NCBI GenBank assembly: GCA_027487585.1
Contig: JAIYDH010000288.1
Coordinates: forward strand, 1-43,583
Direction of reading: 5' to 3'
DNA: 43,583 nucleotides
DNA from: Rubrivivax sp.
GTDB lineage: Bacteria; Pseudomonadota; Gammaproteobacteria; Burkholderiales; Burkholderiaceae_C
Below the pieces are notes generated by a model that was not told the origin of the DNA, searched no databases, and was given only the letters and a program-made list of their open reading frames with translations. This document shows, in pieces, positions 1 to 7,329 of this stretch. Position 1 is the first letter of the stretch. Each line of letters starts with the position of its first letter. Position numbers and translations under genes: made by a program.

Positions 1-767
1 GCGGCCCGCTCGGCCAGCAGAAGCGCCGCCACCACCAGCAGCAGCATCGACGCCAGCTGCGCCGCGGCGACGCGGTCGTTCATCACCAGCCAGGCCTTGT
101 AGATGCCGGTGGAAAAGGTGGTGAGGCCGAAGTAGGAGCCGACGCCGTAGTCGGCCAGCGTCTCCATCAACGCCAGCGCGGTGCCGGCGGCCACCGCCGG
201 CCGTGCCATCGGCAGCGCCACTTCCAGCACGCGGCGGCGCATCGGCGCGCCGAGCAGGCGCGCGGCTTCCATCATGCGCACGGCACGTTCGCCGAGTGCG
301 GCGCGGGTGAGCAGGTACACATACGGATACAAGCACAGCACGAACAGCGCAATCGCGAAGGGCAGGCTGCGCACGTCGGGCCACAGGGCTCCGCGCACGC
401 CCAGGGCCTCGCGCAGCGCGGTGTGCAGCGGGCTGCTGAACTGCAGCGCGTCCGTCCAGGCGTAGGCCAGCACGTAGGCGGGCATGGCCAGCGGCAGCAG
501 CAGCGCCCACTCGAAGAAGCGGCGCAGCGGAAACTCGAACAGCGTCACCGCCGCCGCCGTGGCGCTGCCCAGCAGCATCACGCCCAGGCCGACGCCCAGC
601 GCCAGCGCCAGCGATTGCGTGGCGTAGCCGGGCAGCACGGTGTTCCACTGGTGGCGCAGCACCTGCAGCGCCGCGGCGTCGAGCGCGAACCAGGCGCCCA
701 GCACGCCCAGGATCGGCAAGGCCAGCAGCAGGCACACCAGCAGCAGCGAAGGGCGCAACAAGGGCAT
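1..767 (-). CDS. Iron(III)-type ABC transporter permease (FbpB-like), 3' end cut by window
   Basis: Inner-membrane permease of a ferric-iron-type ABC importer. Reading the minus strand from the ATG at 767 gives 255 codons open to the window edge. They start MPLLRPSLLLVCLLLALPIL and are rich in hydrophobic helices. The stretch EAARLLGAPMRRRVLEVALP matches the EAA loop that contacts the ATPase in binding-protein-dependent permeases. FbpB/SfuB proteins usually have about 500-550 residues and two permease halves, so roughly the first half is visible. The gene diverges from an ATPase gene of the matching FbpC type, with a Fur-box-like palindrome between them. That context supports an iron substrate; a thiamine or other AfuB-like substrate cannot be excluded. 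No strong ribosome-binding site is seen before the chosen ATG. No periplasmic binding-protein gene lies in the window. Confidence 0.82.
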   Translation of the reverse strand, partial: MPLLRPSLLLVCLLLALPILGVLGAWFALDAAALQVLRHQWNTVLPGYATQSLALALGVGLGVMLLGSATAAAVTLFEFPLRRFFEWALLLPLAMPAYVLAYAWTDALQFSSPLHTALREALGVRGALWPDVRSLPFAIALFVLCLYPYVYLLTRAALGERAVRMMEAARLLGAPMRRRVLEVALPMARPAVAAGTALALMETLADYGVGSYFGLTTFSTGIYKAWLVMNDRVAAAQLASMLLLVVAALLLAERA

Positions 768-801
768 CGAAGACCAGAGGTGAGGCCGCGTGTGGATTCT
801 G

Positions 802-820
802 AATGAGAACAATCCTCATT
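802..820. promoter_or_regulatory. Fur-box-like 19-bp palindrome
   Basis: The sequence AATGAGAACAATCCTCATT has half-sites AATGAGAAC and, on the other strand, AATGAGGAT (7 of 9 identical) around one central base. This is the size and form of a Fur operator. It lies between divergent iron-type permease and ATPase genes, 26 bases before the ATPase ATG and 34 bases before the permease ATG, so one bound repressor could shut both promoters. That Fur is the ligand is inferred from motif form and neighbours. Confidence 0.72.
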
Positions 821-834
821 CGCGGGCGGCGGAT

Positions 835-840
835 TATGAT
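835..840 (+). promoter_or_regulatory. -10-like TATGAT directly before the ATPase start
   Basis: TATGAT matches the sigma70 -10 consensus at five of six positions and ends 6 nt before the ATG at 847. Transcription from it would begin at or next to the start codon, giving a leaderless mRNA. I see no clear -35 box; the expected place overlaps the right half of the Fur-like palindrome. Confidence 0.5.
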
Positions 841-846
841 GCCGAC

Positions 847-1947
847 ATGTTCCTGGCCCTCGACGATGTCTCGGTGCGTTACGCGCGTGGCGCCGCGCGC
901 GCCGCGGTCGATGGCGTGACGCTCGGGCTGCAGGCCGGCCAGATCGGCGTGCTGATCGGGCCTTCGGGCTGCGGCAAGACCTCGCTGCTGCGCGCCGTGG
1001 CCGGGCTCGAGCGCGTGTCGGCCGGCCGCGTGGCCATCGAAAGCGAGGCCTTGTCCGACGCCACGCTGGGCCTGCACCTGGCGCCCGAACGCCGCCGCAT
1101 CGGCATGGTGTTCCAGGACTACGCGCTGTTTCCGCACCTCTCGGTGGCCGACAACGTGGCCTTCGGCATTGCCGCGCTGCCGCGCGCCGAGCGCGAGCAG
1201 CGCGTGCGCCGCATGCTCGAGCTGGTGGGCCTGGCCCACGCCGCCCGGCGCGCGCCGCACCAGCTCTCGGGCGGGCAGCAGCAGCGCGTGGCGCTGGCGC
1301 GGGCACTGGCGCCGGGGCCGCGCCTGCTGCTGCTCGACGAGCCCTTCTCCAGCCTCGATGTCGACCTGCGCGAGCGCCTGGCGCAAGAGGTGCGGCAGAT
1401 CCTGAAGGACAGCGAGACCACCGCGCTGCTCGTCACCCACGACCAGCTCGAGGCCTTTGCCGTGGGCGACGTGATCGGCGTCATGAACCAGGGCCGCCTG
1501 GAGCAGTGGGACGACGCCTACACGCTGTACCACCGCCCGGCCAGCCGCTTCGTGGCGCGCTTCATCGGCCACGGCGTGTTCGCGCCGGCGCAGATCGTCA
1601 CCTGCGCGCACGGCCCCTGCGTGCACACGCCGGTGGGCGAGCTCGACGACGTCGCCGGCTGCCCGCTGCCCGAGGCCTTCAACCCCCAGGGCGAGTGCGA
1701 CGTGCTGCTGCGCGCCGACGACATCGTGCACGACGACGCCAGCCCGGTGCGGGCGCTGATCGAGCGCAAGGCCTTCCGCGGCAGCGAGTTCCTGCTCACG
1801 CTGCGCCTGGAGTCGGGCGAGCACGTGATGGCCCACGTGCCCAGCCACCACGACCACGAGGTCGGCGAATGGATCGGCATCCGCGCCCAGGTCGACCACG
1901 TCGTGACCTTCCCGCGCGAGGCCGCGCCAGCCGCAGGCGGCGACTGA
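847..1947 (+). CDS. ABC transporter ATP-binding protein, iron(III) type (FbpC-like)
   Basis: Cytoplasmic ATPase that powers a binding-protein-dependent importer, 366 residues. Walker A GPSGCGKT is at about 38-45, signature LSGGQ at 140-144, Walker B LLLLDEP at 160-166 and the H-loop His at 198. The region after about 240 has the size of the regulatory TOBE-type C-terminus of FbpC/PotA-class ATPases. I chose the ATG at 847 (MFLALDDVSVRY) because homologous ATPases begin there. An in-frame GTG at 790 would translate the Fur-like site and add a low-complexity leader. The permease gene lies on the opposite strand across the operator, whereas fbpABC genes usually run in one direction. Substrate assignment to ferric iron rests on family resemblance and the operator. 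Confidence 0.87.
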   Translation: MFLALDDVSVRYARGAARAAVDGVTLGLQAGQIGVLIGPSGCGKTSLLRAVAGLERVSAGRVAIESEALSDATLGLHLAPERRRIGMVFQDYALFPHLSVADNVAFGIAALPRAEREQRVRRMLELVGLAHAARRAPHQLSGGQQQRVALARALAPGPRLLLLDEPFSSLDVDLRERLAQEVRQILKDSETTALLVTHDQLEAFAVGDVIGVMNQGRLEQWDDAYTLYHRPASRFVARFIGHGVFAPAQIVTCAHGPCVHTPVGELDDVAGCPLPEAFNPQGECDVLLRADDIVHDDASPVRALIERKAFRGSEFLLTLRLESGEHVMAHVPSHHDHEVGEWIGIRAQVDHVVTFPREAAPAAGGD

Positions 1948-2049
1948 CAACCCGCGATTCCGCCCAGCCCAACTGCCGCGCTGCGGAATTGCCCCGGAAC
2001 CAGTGGCCCGCTCGCGGGATCACAGCCCGTGTGATGCGCCTGCCGCCCC

Positions 2050-2055
2050 TATACT
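2050..2055 (+). promoter_or_regulatory. -10-like TATACT upstream of the S41 protease gene
   Basis: TATACT lies 44 nt before the ATG at 2100 in a short gap between the ATPase and protease genes. It matches the -10 consensus at five of six positions. No convincing -35 is visible at 17 bp. It leaves room for the good ribosome-binding site AAGAAAGG at 2083-2090. Confidence 0.4.
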
Positions 2056-2099
2056 GACCCGAATCACCCTCGTTGTCGTCTCAAGAAAGGCGAAACCCC

Positions 2100-3539
2100 A
2101 TGGGCTCCAAATTCAAGATCGCTGGTCTGCTGGCGCTTGGCGCCGTCGCCGGCGCCCTGGCCACCATGCAGATCACGGCCGTGGCGCGCAGCGCCTTCGG
2201 GCCGCTGCCGGTCGAAGAGCTGCAGCAGCTCGCGGCCGTGTTCGACCGCGTCAAGGCCGAATACGTGGAGCCGGTCGACGAGAAGAAGCTGATCTCCGAC
2301 GCCATCTCGGGCATGGTCTCGGGCCTCGACCCGCACTCGCAGTACCTCGACAAGAAGACCTTCAGGGAGTTTCGCGAGAACACCGGTGGCCGTTTCATCG
2401 GCATCGGCATCGAAATGACGATGGAAGACGGCCTCGTGAAGGTGGTCTCGCCCATCGAGGGCTCGCCCGCCTTCCGCGCCGGCCTGAAACCCGGCGACCT
2501 CATCACCCGCATCGACGACACCCCGGTCAAGGGCCTGTCGGTCGACCAGGCCGTCAAGCGCATGCGCGGCGAGCCCGCCACCAAGGTGCAGCTGCAGGTC
2601 TTCCGCAAGGATGAGAACCGCAGCTTCCCGGTGACCATCGTGCGCGAAGAGATCCGCATGCAGAGCGTGCGCGCCCGCATGGTCGAGCCCGGCTATGGCT
2701 GGGTGCGCGTCAGCCAGTTCCAGGACCGCACGGTCGAGGACTTCGTCAAGAAGGTCGAAGACCTCTACAAGCAGGATCCCAACCTCAAGGGCCTGGTGCT
2801 CGACCTGCGCAATGATCCCGGCGGCCTGCTCGACGCCAGCATCGCGCTGTCGGCGGCCTTCCTGCCCGAGAACGTGATGGTCGTCAGCACCAACGGCCAG
2901 ATGGCCGAGTCGCGCATGAGCTTCCGCGCCACGCCGGCCGACTACGCCCGCCGCGGTGGCGTCGATCCGCTCAAGCGCCTTCCGGCCGCCCTGAAGAAGG
3001 TGCCGCTGGTGGTGCTGGTGAACGAAGGCTCGGCCTCGGCCAGCGAAATCGTGGCCGGCGCGCTGCAGGACCACAAGCGCGCCACCATCATGGGCGCGCA
3101 GACCTTCGGCAAGGGCTCGGTGCAGACGATCCGCCCGCTGCCGGGCGACACCGCACTCAAGATCACCACGGCGCGCTACTACACGCCGGGCGGCAAGAGC
3201 ATCCAGGCCAAAGGCATCACGCCCGATGTCTTTCTCGACGAAACCGCCGACGGCAACGTGTTCGCCGCGCTGCGCATGCGCGAAGCCGATCTCGACAAGC
3301 ACCTGCAGGGCGCCGACGAGAAGAAGGACCCGGCGCGCGACAAGGCACGCGAGGAAGCCCGCACCAAGCTCGAGGAGCAACTGGCCAAGAGCAAGGAGCC
3401 GCCCAAGCCGCTACCAGAGTTCGGCACGGCGGAAGACTGGCCGCTGCGCCAGGCCCTGAACCAGCTGCGCGGCCTGCCCGTGGTGGCCAGCAAGACGGCC
3501 GCCGAGCAGCGCGCCCAGGCCCCTTCACCGGGCAAGTGA
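2100..3539 (+). CDS. ctpA: S41 family carboxy-terminal processing protease
   Basis: Periplasmic serine protease that trims protein C-termini, 479 residues, usual for CtpA. An N-terminal hydrophobic stretch (residues 7-22) is a signal peptide or anchor. A PDZ domain covers about 95-175 and contains FRAGLKPGDLITRIDD. The peptidase core follows, with catalytic Ser313 in GSASASEI and Lys338 in FGKGSVQT; their 25-residue spacing matches the Ser-Lys dyad of the family (Prc Ser452/Lys477). The C-terminal 80 residues are charged and rich in Lys, Glu and Ala. The ATG at 2100 follows AAGAAAGG with 9 nt spacing; an upstream in-frame TTG at 2073 would bury that site. A terminator follows directly, so this is probably a single-gene unit. 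Confidence 0.93.
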   Translation: MGSKFKIAGLLALGAVAGALATMQITAVARSAFGPLPVEELQQLAAVFDRVKAEYVEPVDEKKLISDAISGMVSGLDPHSQYLDKKTFREFRENTGGRFIGIGIEMTMEDGLVKVVSPIEGSPAFRAGLKPGDLITRIDDTPVKGLSVDQAVKRMRGEPATKVQLQVFRKDENRSFPVTIVREEIRMQSVRARMVEPGYGWVRVSQFQDRTVEDFVKKVEDLYKQDPNLKGLVLDLRNDPGGLLDASIALSAAFLPENVMVVSTNGQMAESRMSFRATPADYARRGGVDPLKRLPAALKKVPLVVLVNEGSASASEIVAGALQDHKRATIMGAQTFGKGSVQTIRPLPGDTALKITTARYYTPGGKSIQAKGITPDVFLDETADGNVFAALRMREADLDKHLQGADEKKDPARDKAREEARTKLEEQLAKSKEPPKPLPEFGTAEDWPLRQALNQLRGLPVVASKTAAEQRAQAPSPGK

Positions 3540-3576
3540 ACGCGGGCAAGTGAACTTGGGCACTGCCGCCTGACGA

Positions 3577-3599
3577 AGCCCGCCCCGGCGGGCTTTTTT
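3577..3599 (+). terminator. Rho-independent terminator after ctpA
   Basis: The arms AGCCCGC (3577-3583) and GCGGGCT (3588-3594) pair perfectly around a CCCG loop and run into six T residues (3594-3599). It lies 37 bases after the protease stop codon. Confidence 0.9.
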
Positions 3600-3626
3600 C
3601 TTGGCCGACCGTCATGGTGGGACGCT

Positions 3627-3632
3627 TATGCT
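3627..3632 (+). promoter_or_regulatory. -10-like TATGCT before the LOG-family gene
   Basis: TATGCT ends 8 nt before the ATG at 3641 and follows the ctpA terminator closely, so it may start the next transcription unit with almost no leader. No ribosome-binding site lies between it and the ATG. No good -35 is seen. Confidence 0.4.
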
Positions 3633-3640
3633 CCCGCGCG

Positions 3641-4570
3641 ATGAACCCGCCCAAGACCGCACCCCACCCCGAACTCACCGCGCGCAACTTCCCGAGCGCC
3701 CAGGAAGACGCCGCCGCGGTGCAGGCCGCCACCGAGAACGCGGCCCGCTACGCCGGCCCCGAAAGCGCCTACCGCCTGGCCTTCACCGACAGCGCCTTCC
3801 TGCTGCGCGAAGAGCTGCGCCCGGTGCGCATGCAGCTGGAGCTGCTCAAGCCCGAGCTGGTGCAGGCGGAGCAAGGCGTGGAGAGCACCATCGTCATCTT
3901 CGGCAGCGCGCGCATCAAGGCGCCCGAGGTGGCGGCGCAGATGTTGGCGGCAGCCGAAGCCGCGGGCGACGCCCAGGCGCTGGCCCAGGCGCGCAACGCC
4001 GTCGCCATGAGCCGCTACTACGACGAGGCGCGCCGCTTCGCCGCCCTGGCCACGCAGAAGAGCCGCGAGCACGCCGCGCCGCTGTTCATCGTCACCGGGG
4101 GCGGGCCCGGCATCATGGAAGCCGGCAACCGCGGCGCGTTCGAGGTCGGTGGCAAGAGCATCGGCCTGAACATCGTGCTGCCGCACGAGCAGGCGCCCAA
4201 CCCGTACATCACGCCGGAGCTGTGCTTCCAGTTCCACTACTTCGCGCTGCGCAAGATGCACTTCGTCATGCGCAGCATCGCGCTGGTGTGCTTTCCGGGC
4301 GGCTTCGGCACGCTCGACGAGCTGTTCGAAACGATGACGCTGGTGCAGAACGGCAAGAGCCGCCGCCGCCCCATCCTGCTGTTCGGGCGCGAGTTCTGGG
4401 AGAAGCTGATCGACTTCCAGCACCTGGTCGACACCGGCATGATCTCGGCACACGACCTGCAGCTCTTCCGCTACGTCGAAAGCGCCGAAGAGGCCTGGGA
4501 CGTGCTGGCCCACCACTACGGCTTCGACCTGCCGCCGACAGAATCCGGCGCATTCGCGGAAGACATCTGA
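3641..4570 (+). CDS. LOG-family nucleotide 5'-monophosphate phosphoribohydrolase (lysine decarboxylase-like fold)
   Basis: Predicted cytoplasmic Rossmann-fold hydrolase that splits nucleoside monophosphates into base and ribose 5-phosphate, 309 residues. The family marks are GGGPGIMEAGNRGA from about residue 152 and PGGFGTLDE at 219-227, the latter corresponding to the PGGxGTxxE catalytic motif. It carries an extra segment of about 80 residues before the core, so it is longer than the roughly 190-residue plant-type LOG. The old name lysine decarboxylase is misleading, since no PLP site is present. I start at ATG 3641 (MNPPKTAPHP); an in-frame start at 3614 would overlap the -10-like element. 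The actual substrate (cytokinin precursor, AMP, IMP or other) cannot be read from sequence. Confidence 0.85.
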   Translation: MNPPKTAPHPELTARNFPSAQEDAAAVQAATENAARYAGPESAYRLAFTDSAFLLREELRPVRMQLELLKPELVQAEQGVESTIVIFGSARIKAPEVAAQMLAAAEAAGDAQALAQARNAVAMSRYYDEARRFAALATQKSREHAAPLFIVTGGGPGIMEAGNRGAFEVGGKSIGLNIVLPHEQAPNPYITPELCFQFHYFALRKMHFVMRSIALVCFPGGFGTLDELFETMTLVQNGKSRRRPILLFGREFWEKLIDFQHLVDTGMISAHDLQLFRYVESAEEAWDVLAHHYGFDLPPTESGAFAEDI

Positions 4571-4593
4571 GCCCGGCCCGCGCAGCGGCCCGA

Positions 4594-4599
4594 TAGCAT
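4594..4599 (+). promoter_or_regulatory. -10-like TAGCAT before the arginase gene
   Basis: TAGCAT ends 7 nt before the ATG at 4607, within the 36-nt gap after the LOG gene. There is no Shine-Dalgarno sequence between. It is a candidate start for a leaderless transcript; the -35 region is not recognisable. Confidence 0.4.
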
Positions 4600-4606
4600 C
4601 GGCCTC

Positions 4607-5521
4607 ATGACGCGACACGTTTCCCTCATCGGTGCCCCCACCGACATCGGCGCCGGCGCCCGCGGCGCCCGCATGGGCCCGGAGGCGCTGCGGGTCGCCG
4701 GCCTGCAGTCGGCGCTCGAGGCCCACGGCCTGCAGGTGCTCGACCGCGGCAACCTCGCCGGCCCGCCCAACCCCTGGCTGCCGCCGGTGGACGGCTACCG
4801 CCACCTGCCCGAGGTCGTGGCCTGGAACCGCGCCGTGCACGACGCCGTGCACGCCGAGCTGGCGCTGGGCCGCCTGCCCATCCTGCTGGGCGGCGACCAC
4901 TGCCTGGGCCTGGGCAGCATCAGCGCCGTGGCGCGCCACTGCCGCGAGGCCGGCAAGAAGCTGCGCGTGCTGTGGCTCGACGCCCACGCCGACTTCAACA
5001 CCAGCGTGCTCACGCCCAGCGGCAACATCCACGGCATGCCGGTGGCCTGCCTGTGCGGGCACGGGCCGCAGGAGCTGATCGAGATCGGCGGCACCGTGCC
5101 CGCCATCAGCGCGAAGGTGGTGCGCCAGATCGGCATCCGCAGCGTCGACCCCGGCGAGAAGCGCTTTGTGCACGAGGTCGGCCTCGAGGTCTTCGACATG
5201 CGCTACATCGACGAGATGGGCATGCGCCACGCCATGGAGCTGGCGCTGGCCACGCTGGACGACAAGACGCACCTGCACGTCAGCTTCGACGTCGACTTCC
5301 TCGACCCCGAGATCGCGCCCGGCGTCGGCACCACGGTGCCCGGCGGCCCCACCTACCGCGAAGCGCAGCTGTGCATGGAGATGATCGCCGACACCGGCCG
5401 TCTGGCCAGCCTGGACGTGATGGAGCTGAACCCGGCGCTGGACATCCGCAACAAGACGGCCGAGCTCGCCGTCGACCTGATCGAGAGCCTGTTCGGCAAG
5501 AGCACGCTGATGCGCGCTTGA
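4607..5521 (+). CDS. rocF: Arginase (ureohydrolase family)
   Basis: Predicted Mn-dependent hydrolase that converts arginine to ornithine and urea, 304 residues, the usual size. All metal ligands are visible: His98 in GGDHC, Asp125/His127/Asp129 in DAHADFN, and Asp228/Asp230 in SFDVDFLDP. The segment SGNIHGMP after DAHADFN is typical of arginase rather than agmatinase. The ATG is preceded by a -10-like TAGCAT but no ribosome-binding site. The stop codon overlaps the TTG start of the amidase gene in a TTGA. Agmatinase or another ureohydrolase is possible but less likely. HutG in the histidine cluster is a different fold family, so this gene does not duplicate that step. Confidence 0.87.
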   Translation: MTRHVSLIGAPTDIGAGARGARMGPEALRVAGLQSALEAHGLQVLDRGNLAGPPNPWLPPVDGYRHLPEVVAWNRAVHDAVHAELALGRLPILLGGDHCLGLGSISAVARHCREAGKKLRVLWLDAHADFNTSVLTPSGNIHGMPVACLCGHGPQELIEIGGTVPAISAKVVRQIGIRSVDPGEKRFVHEVGLEVFDMRYIDEMGMRHAMELALATLDDKTHLHVSFDVDFLDPEIAPGVGTTVPGGPTYREAQLCMEMIADTGRLASLDVMELNPALDIRNKTAELAVDLIESLFGKSTLMRA

Positions 5522-7320
5522 GCGGCCCGCCGGCTCCCAGCAGCGCCGCCGTCACGGCGCCGGTCGCGGCGTCGGCCGTGCCGGCGCTGGAAGTGCTGGC
5601 ACCGCAGGGCGAGGCGCTGCGCAGCACACGCAGCGTGGTGCACCTGCTGGGCCGCACCAGCGCCGGCAGCGTGGTGCGCATCAACGGCGAGCGCGTGCCG
5701 GTGTTCGGCAGCGGCGTGTTCGCGCGCGATGGCCTGGCGCTGGCGATGGGCGCCAACCGCTTCGTCGTCGAGGCCACGTCGCCGGCGGGCGCCAGCACCT
5801 CGATGACCCTGACGGTGACGCGCGTCGATCCGCCACCCGGCCCCCGCTGGCCGGCCGACGCCGGCTGGATCGACGGCGGCAGCCTGCAGCCCGCCGAGGC
5901 GCTGCGTGTCGCGCCGGGCGAGCCCGTCGAGGTGGCGCTGCAGGCCACGCCCGGCCGCCTGGTGCAGGCCGCGCTGCCGGGCGAAGCCTGGCAGCGGCTG
6001 GCCGAGGTGGCGCCGGGGCGCTACCGCGGTTTTCTGGCGTTTGTGCGGCCGGACGACATCGAACCCGCCCCCGTGCGCGTGCGCCTGCTGCCGGTGGCCG
6101 CGCCGGGCAGCCGGCCGCGCGCGGCCCGGCCCGCCGCGCGAGCACTGGTGGCGCTCACGCCCGGCCTCGTGGGCCAGTGGCGGCCCGATGCGACGCGGCT
6201 GTTCACCGTGGGGCCCGAGGGCGTGGAGCCCACGCACGGCCTGCACGAGGTGCGCCTGGGCGGCCCGTCGTGGGGTGCGCTGCCGGCCGGCACGCTGCTG
6301 CAGGCCAGCGGTGAGCGCGGCGCCCAGCTGCGCCTGGCGCTGGCGCCCGACACCGCCGTGTGGGCCCCGCGCGCCGCGCTGCTGCAGGCACCCGCCGGCA
6401 CGCGGCCGCCGCTGGTGGCGCTGAGCACGGTGTCGGTGGCGGGCGAAGACGACGCCGACCTGATCCGCGTGGCGCTGGGTGCCCCGGTGCCCTACGCCGT
6501 GCGCGCCCGGCGCGATGCCACCGGCCGCGTGGCGCTGGAGATCGAGGTCTGCGGCGCCCACCACGCCGCCACCTGGGTGACGCACCGCCGCGCGCCACGC
6601 TCGGTGGAGGAGCTCGTGGTCGAGCAAGCCGGCCCGGGCCGCGTGCGCATCACCGCCTGGCTGCGCACGCCGCGACTGTGGGGCTGGCGCGTCGAGCCCG
6701 CGCCCGGCGTGCTGCAAGTGCGGCTGCTGCCGGTGCCGCCTTCGGTGGGCACGGCCACGCCGCTGCAGGGCCTGCGCATCGCACTCGAAGCCGGCCATGG
6801 CGGGCCGACGAACCTGGGCGCCGTGGGCGCCACCGGCACGCCCGAGAAGGACTTCAACCGCTGGACCACCGACACGCTGGCCACCGAGCTGCTGGCCGCC
6901 GGTGCGCAGCTGATCGACATCCGCCCGGGCGACAGCAACCCGACGCTGCGCGAACGCGCCACACGGGCCGAATCCGAAGCCGCGCAGCTCTACGTCAGCG
7001 TGCACGCCAACGCCGCCGACACCGCCGGCGGCTACCTGCGCGTCAGCGGCGCCAGCACCTACTACAAGCACGCGCCCTCGCAGCCGCTGGCCGCCGCCGT
7101 GCACCGCCGGCTGCTGGCGGCCACCGCCCTGCCCGACTTCGGGCTGGTGGGCAACTTCAACTACGCGCCGCTGCGCCTGCTGACGTCGATGCCCTCCGTG
7201 CTGGTGGAGCAGGCCTTCGTCAGCCACCCCGGCGACGAGGCGCAGCTGCTCGACCCCGCGTTTCGCGCCCGGCTGGCACAAGCCGTTCGACTGGGCATTG
7301 AAGACGCCCTGCGGGGCTAA
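5518..7320 (+). CDS. N-acetylmuramoyl-L-alanine amidase (Amidase_3) with N-terminal Ig-like domain
   Basis: Predicted zinc amidase acting on peptidoglycan stem peptides, 600 residues if started at TTG 5518. The start overlaps the arginase stop as TTGA; an alternative is GTG at 5578. Residues about 22-105 resemble a glucodextranase-B/Ig-like domain (LLGRTSAGSVVRINGERV ... GANRFVVEATSPAG). A long middle region is unassigned. The C-terminal 180 residues are Amidase_3: ligands His427 (EAGHGG), Glu443 and His496 (SVHAN), and catalytic Glu564 (LVEQAF). No signal peptide follows either start, although the substrate is extracytoplasmic. The true start may lie inside the arginase frame, or export may use another route. 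Confidence 0.83.
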   Translation: MSGPPAPSSAAVTAPVAASAVPALEVLAPQGEALRSTRSVVHLLGRTSAGSVVRINGERVPVFGSGVFARDGLALAMGANRFVVEATSPAGASTSMTLTVTRVDPPPGPRWPADAGWIDGGSLQPAEALRVAPGEPVEVALQATPGRLVQAALPGEAWQRLAEVAPGRYRGFLAFVRPDDIEPAPVRVRLLPVAAPGSRPRAARPAARALVALTPGLVGQWRPDATRLFTVGPEGVEPTHGLHEVRLGGPSWGALPAGTLLQASGERGAQLRLALAPDTAVWAPRAALLQAPAGTRPPLVALSTVSVAGEDDADLIRVALGAPVPYAVRARRDATGRVALEIEVCGAHHAATWVTHRRAPRSVEELVVEQAGPGRVRITAWLRTPRLWGWRVEPAPGVLQVRLLPVPPSVGTATPLQGLRIALEAGHGGPTNLGAVGATGTPEKDFNRWTTDTLATELLAAGAQLIDIRPGDSNPTLRERATRAESEAAQLYVSVHANAADTAGGYLRVSGASTYYKHAPSQPLAAAVHRRLLAATALPDFGLVGNFNYAPLRLLTSMPSVLVEQAFVSHPGDEAQLLDPAFRARLAQAVRLGIEDALRG

Positions 7321-7323
7321 GAT
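7318..7323 (+). promoter_or_regulatory. -10-like TAAGAT overlapping the amidase stop codon
   Basis: TAAGAT uses the amidase stop codon as its first half and ends 6 nt before the ATG at 7330. It would place the transcription start at the start codon. The 9-nt gap between the two genes leaves no ribosome-binding site. Coupling from the upstream gene is the alternative. Confidence 0.35.
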
Positions 7324-7329
7324 GCCACG

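Noticed and set aside
790..846. In-frame GTG extension of the iron ATPase gene (MWILNENNPHSR).
   Set aside because: It would translate the Fur-like palindrome and the -10-like box; the family N-terminus starts at 847.
4972..5517. Possible long N-terminal extension of the amidase through the arginase gene.
   Set aside because: Its composition (Arg, Pro and His rich) is that of an out-of-frame shadow of the arginase, which has all metal ligands intact.
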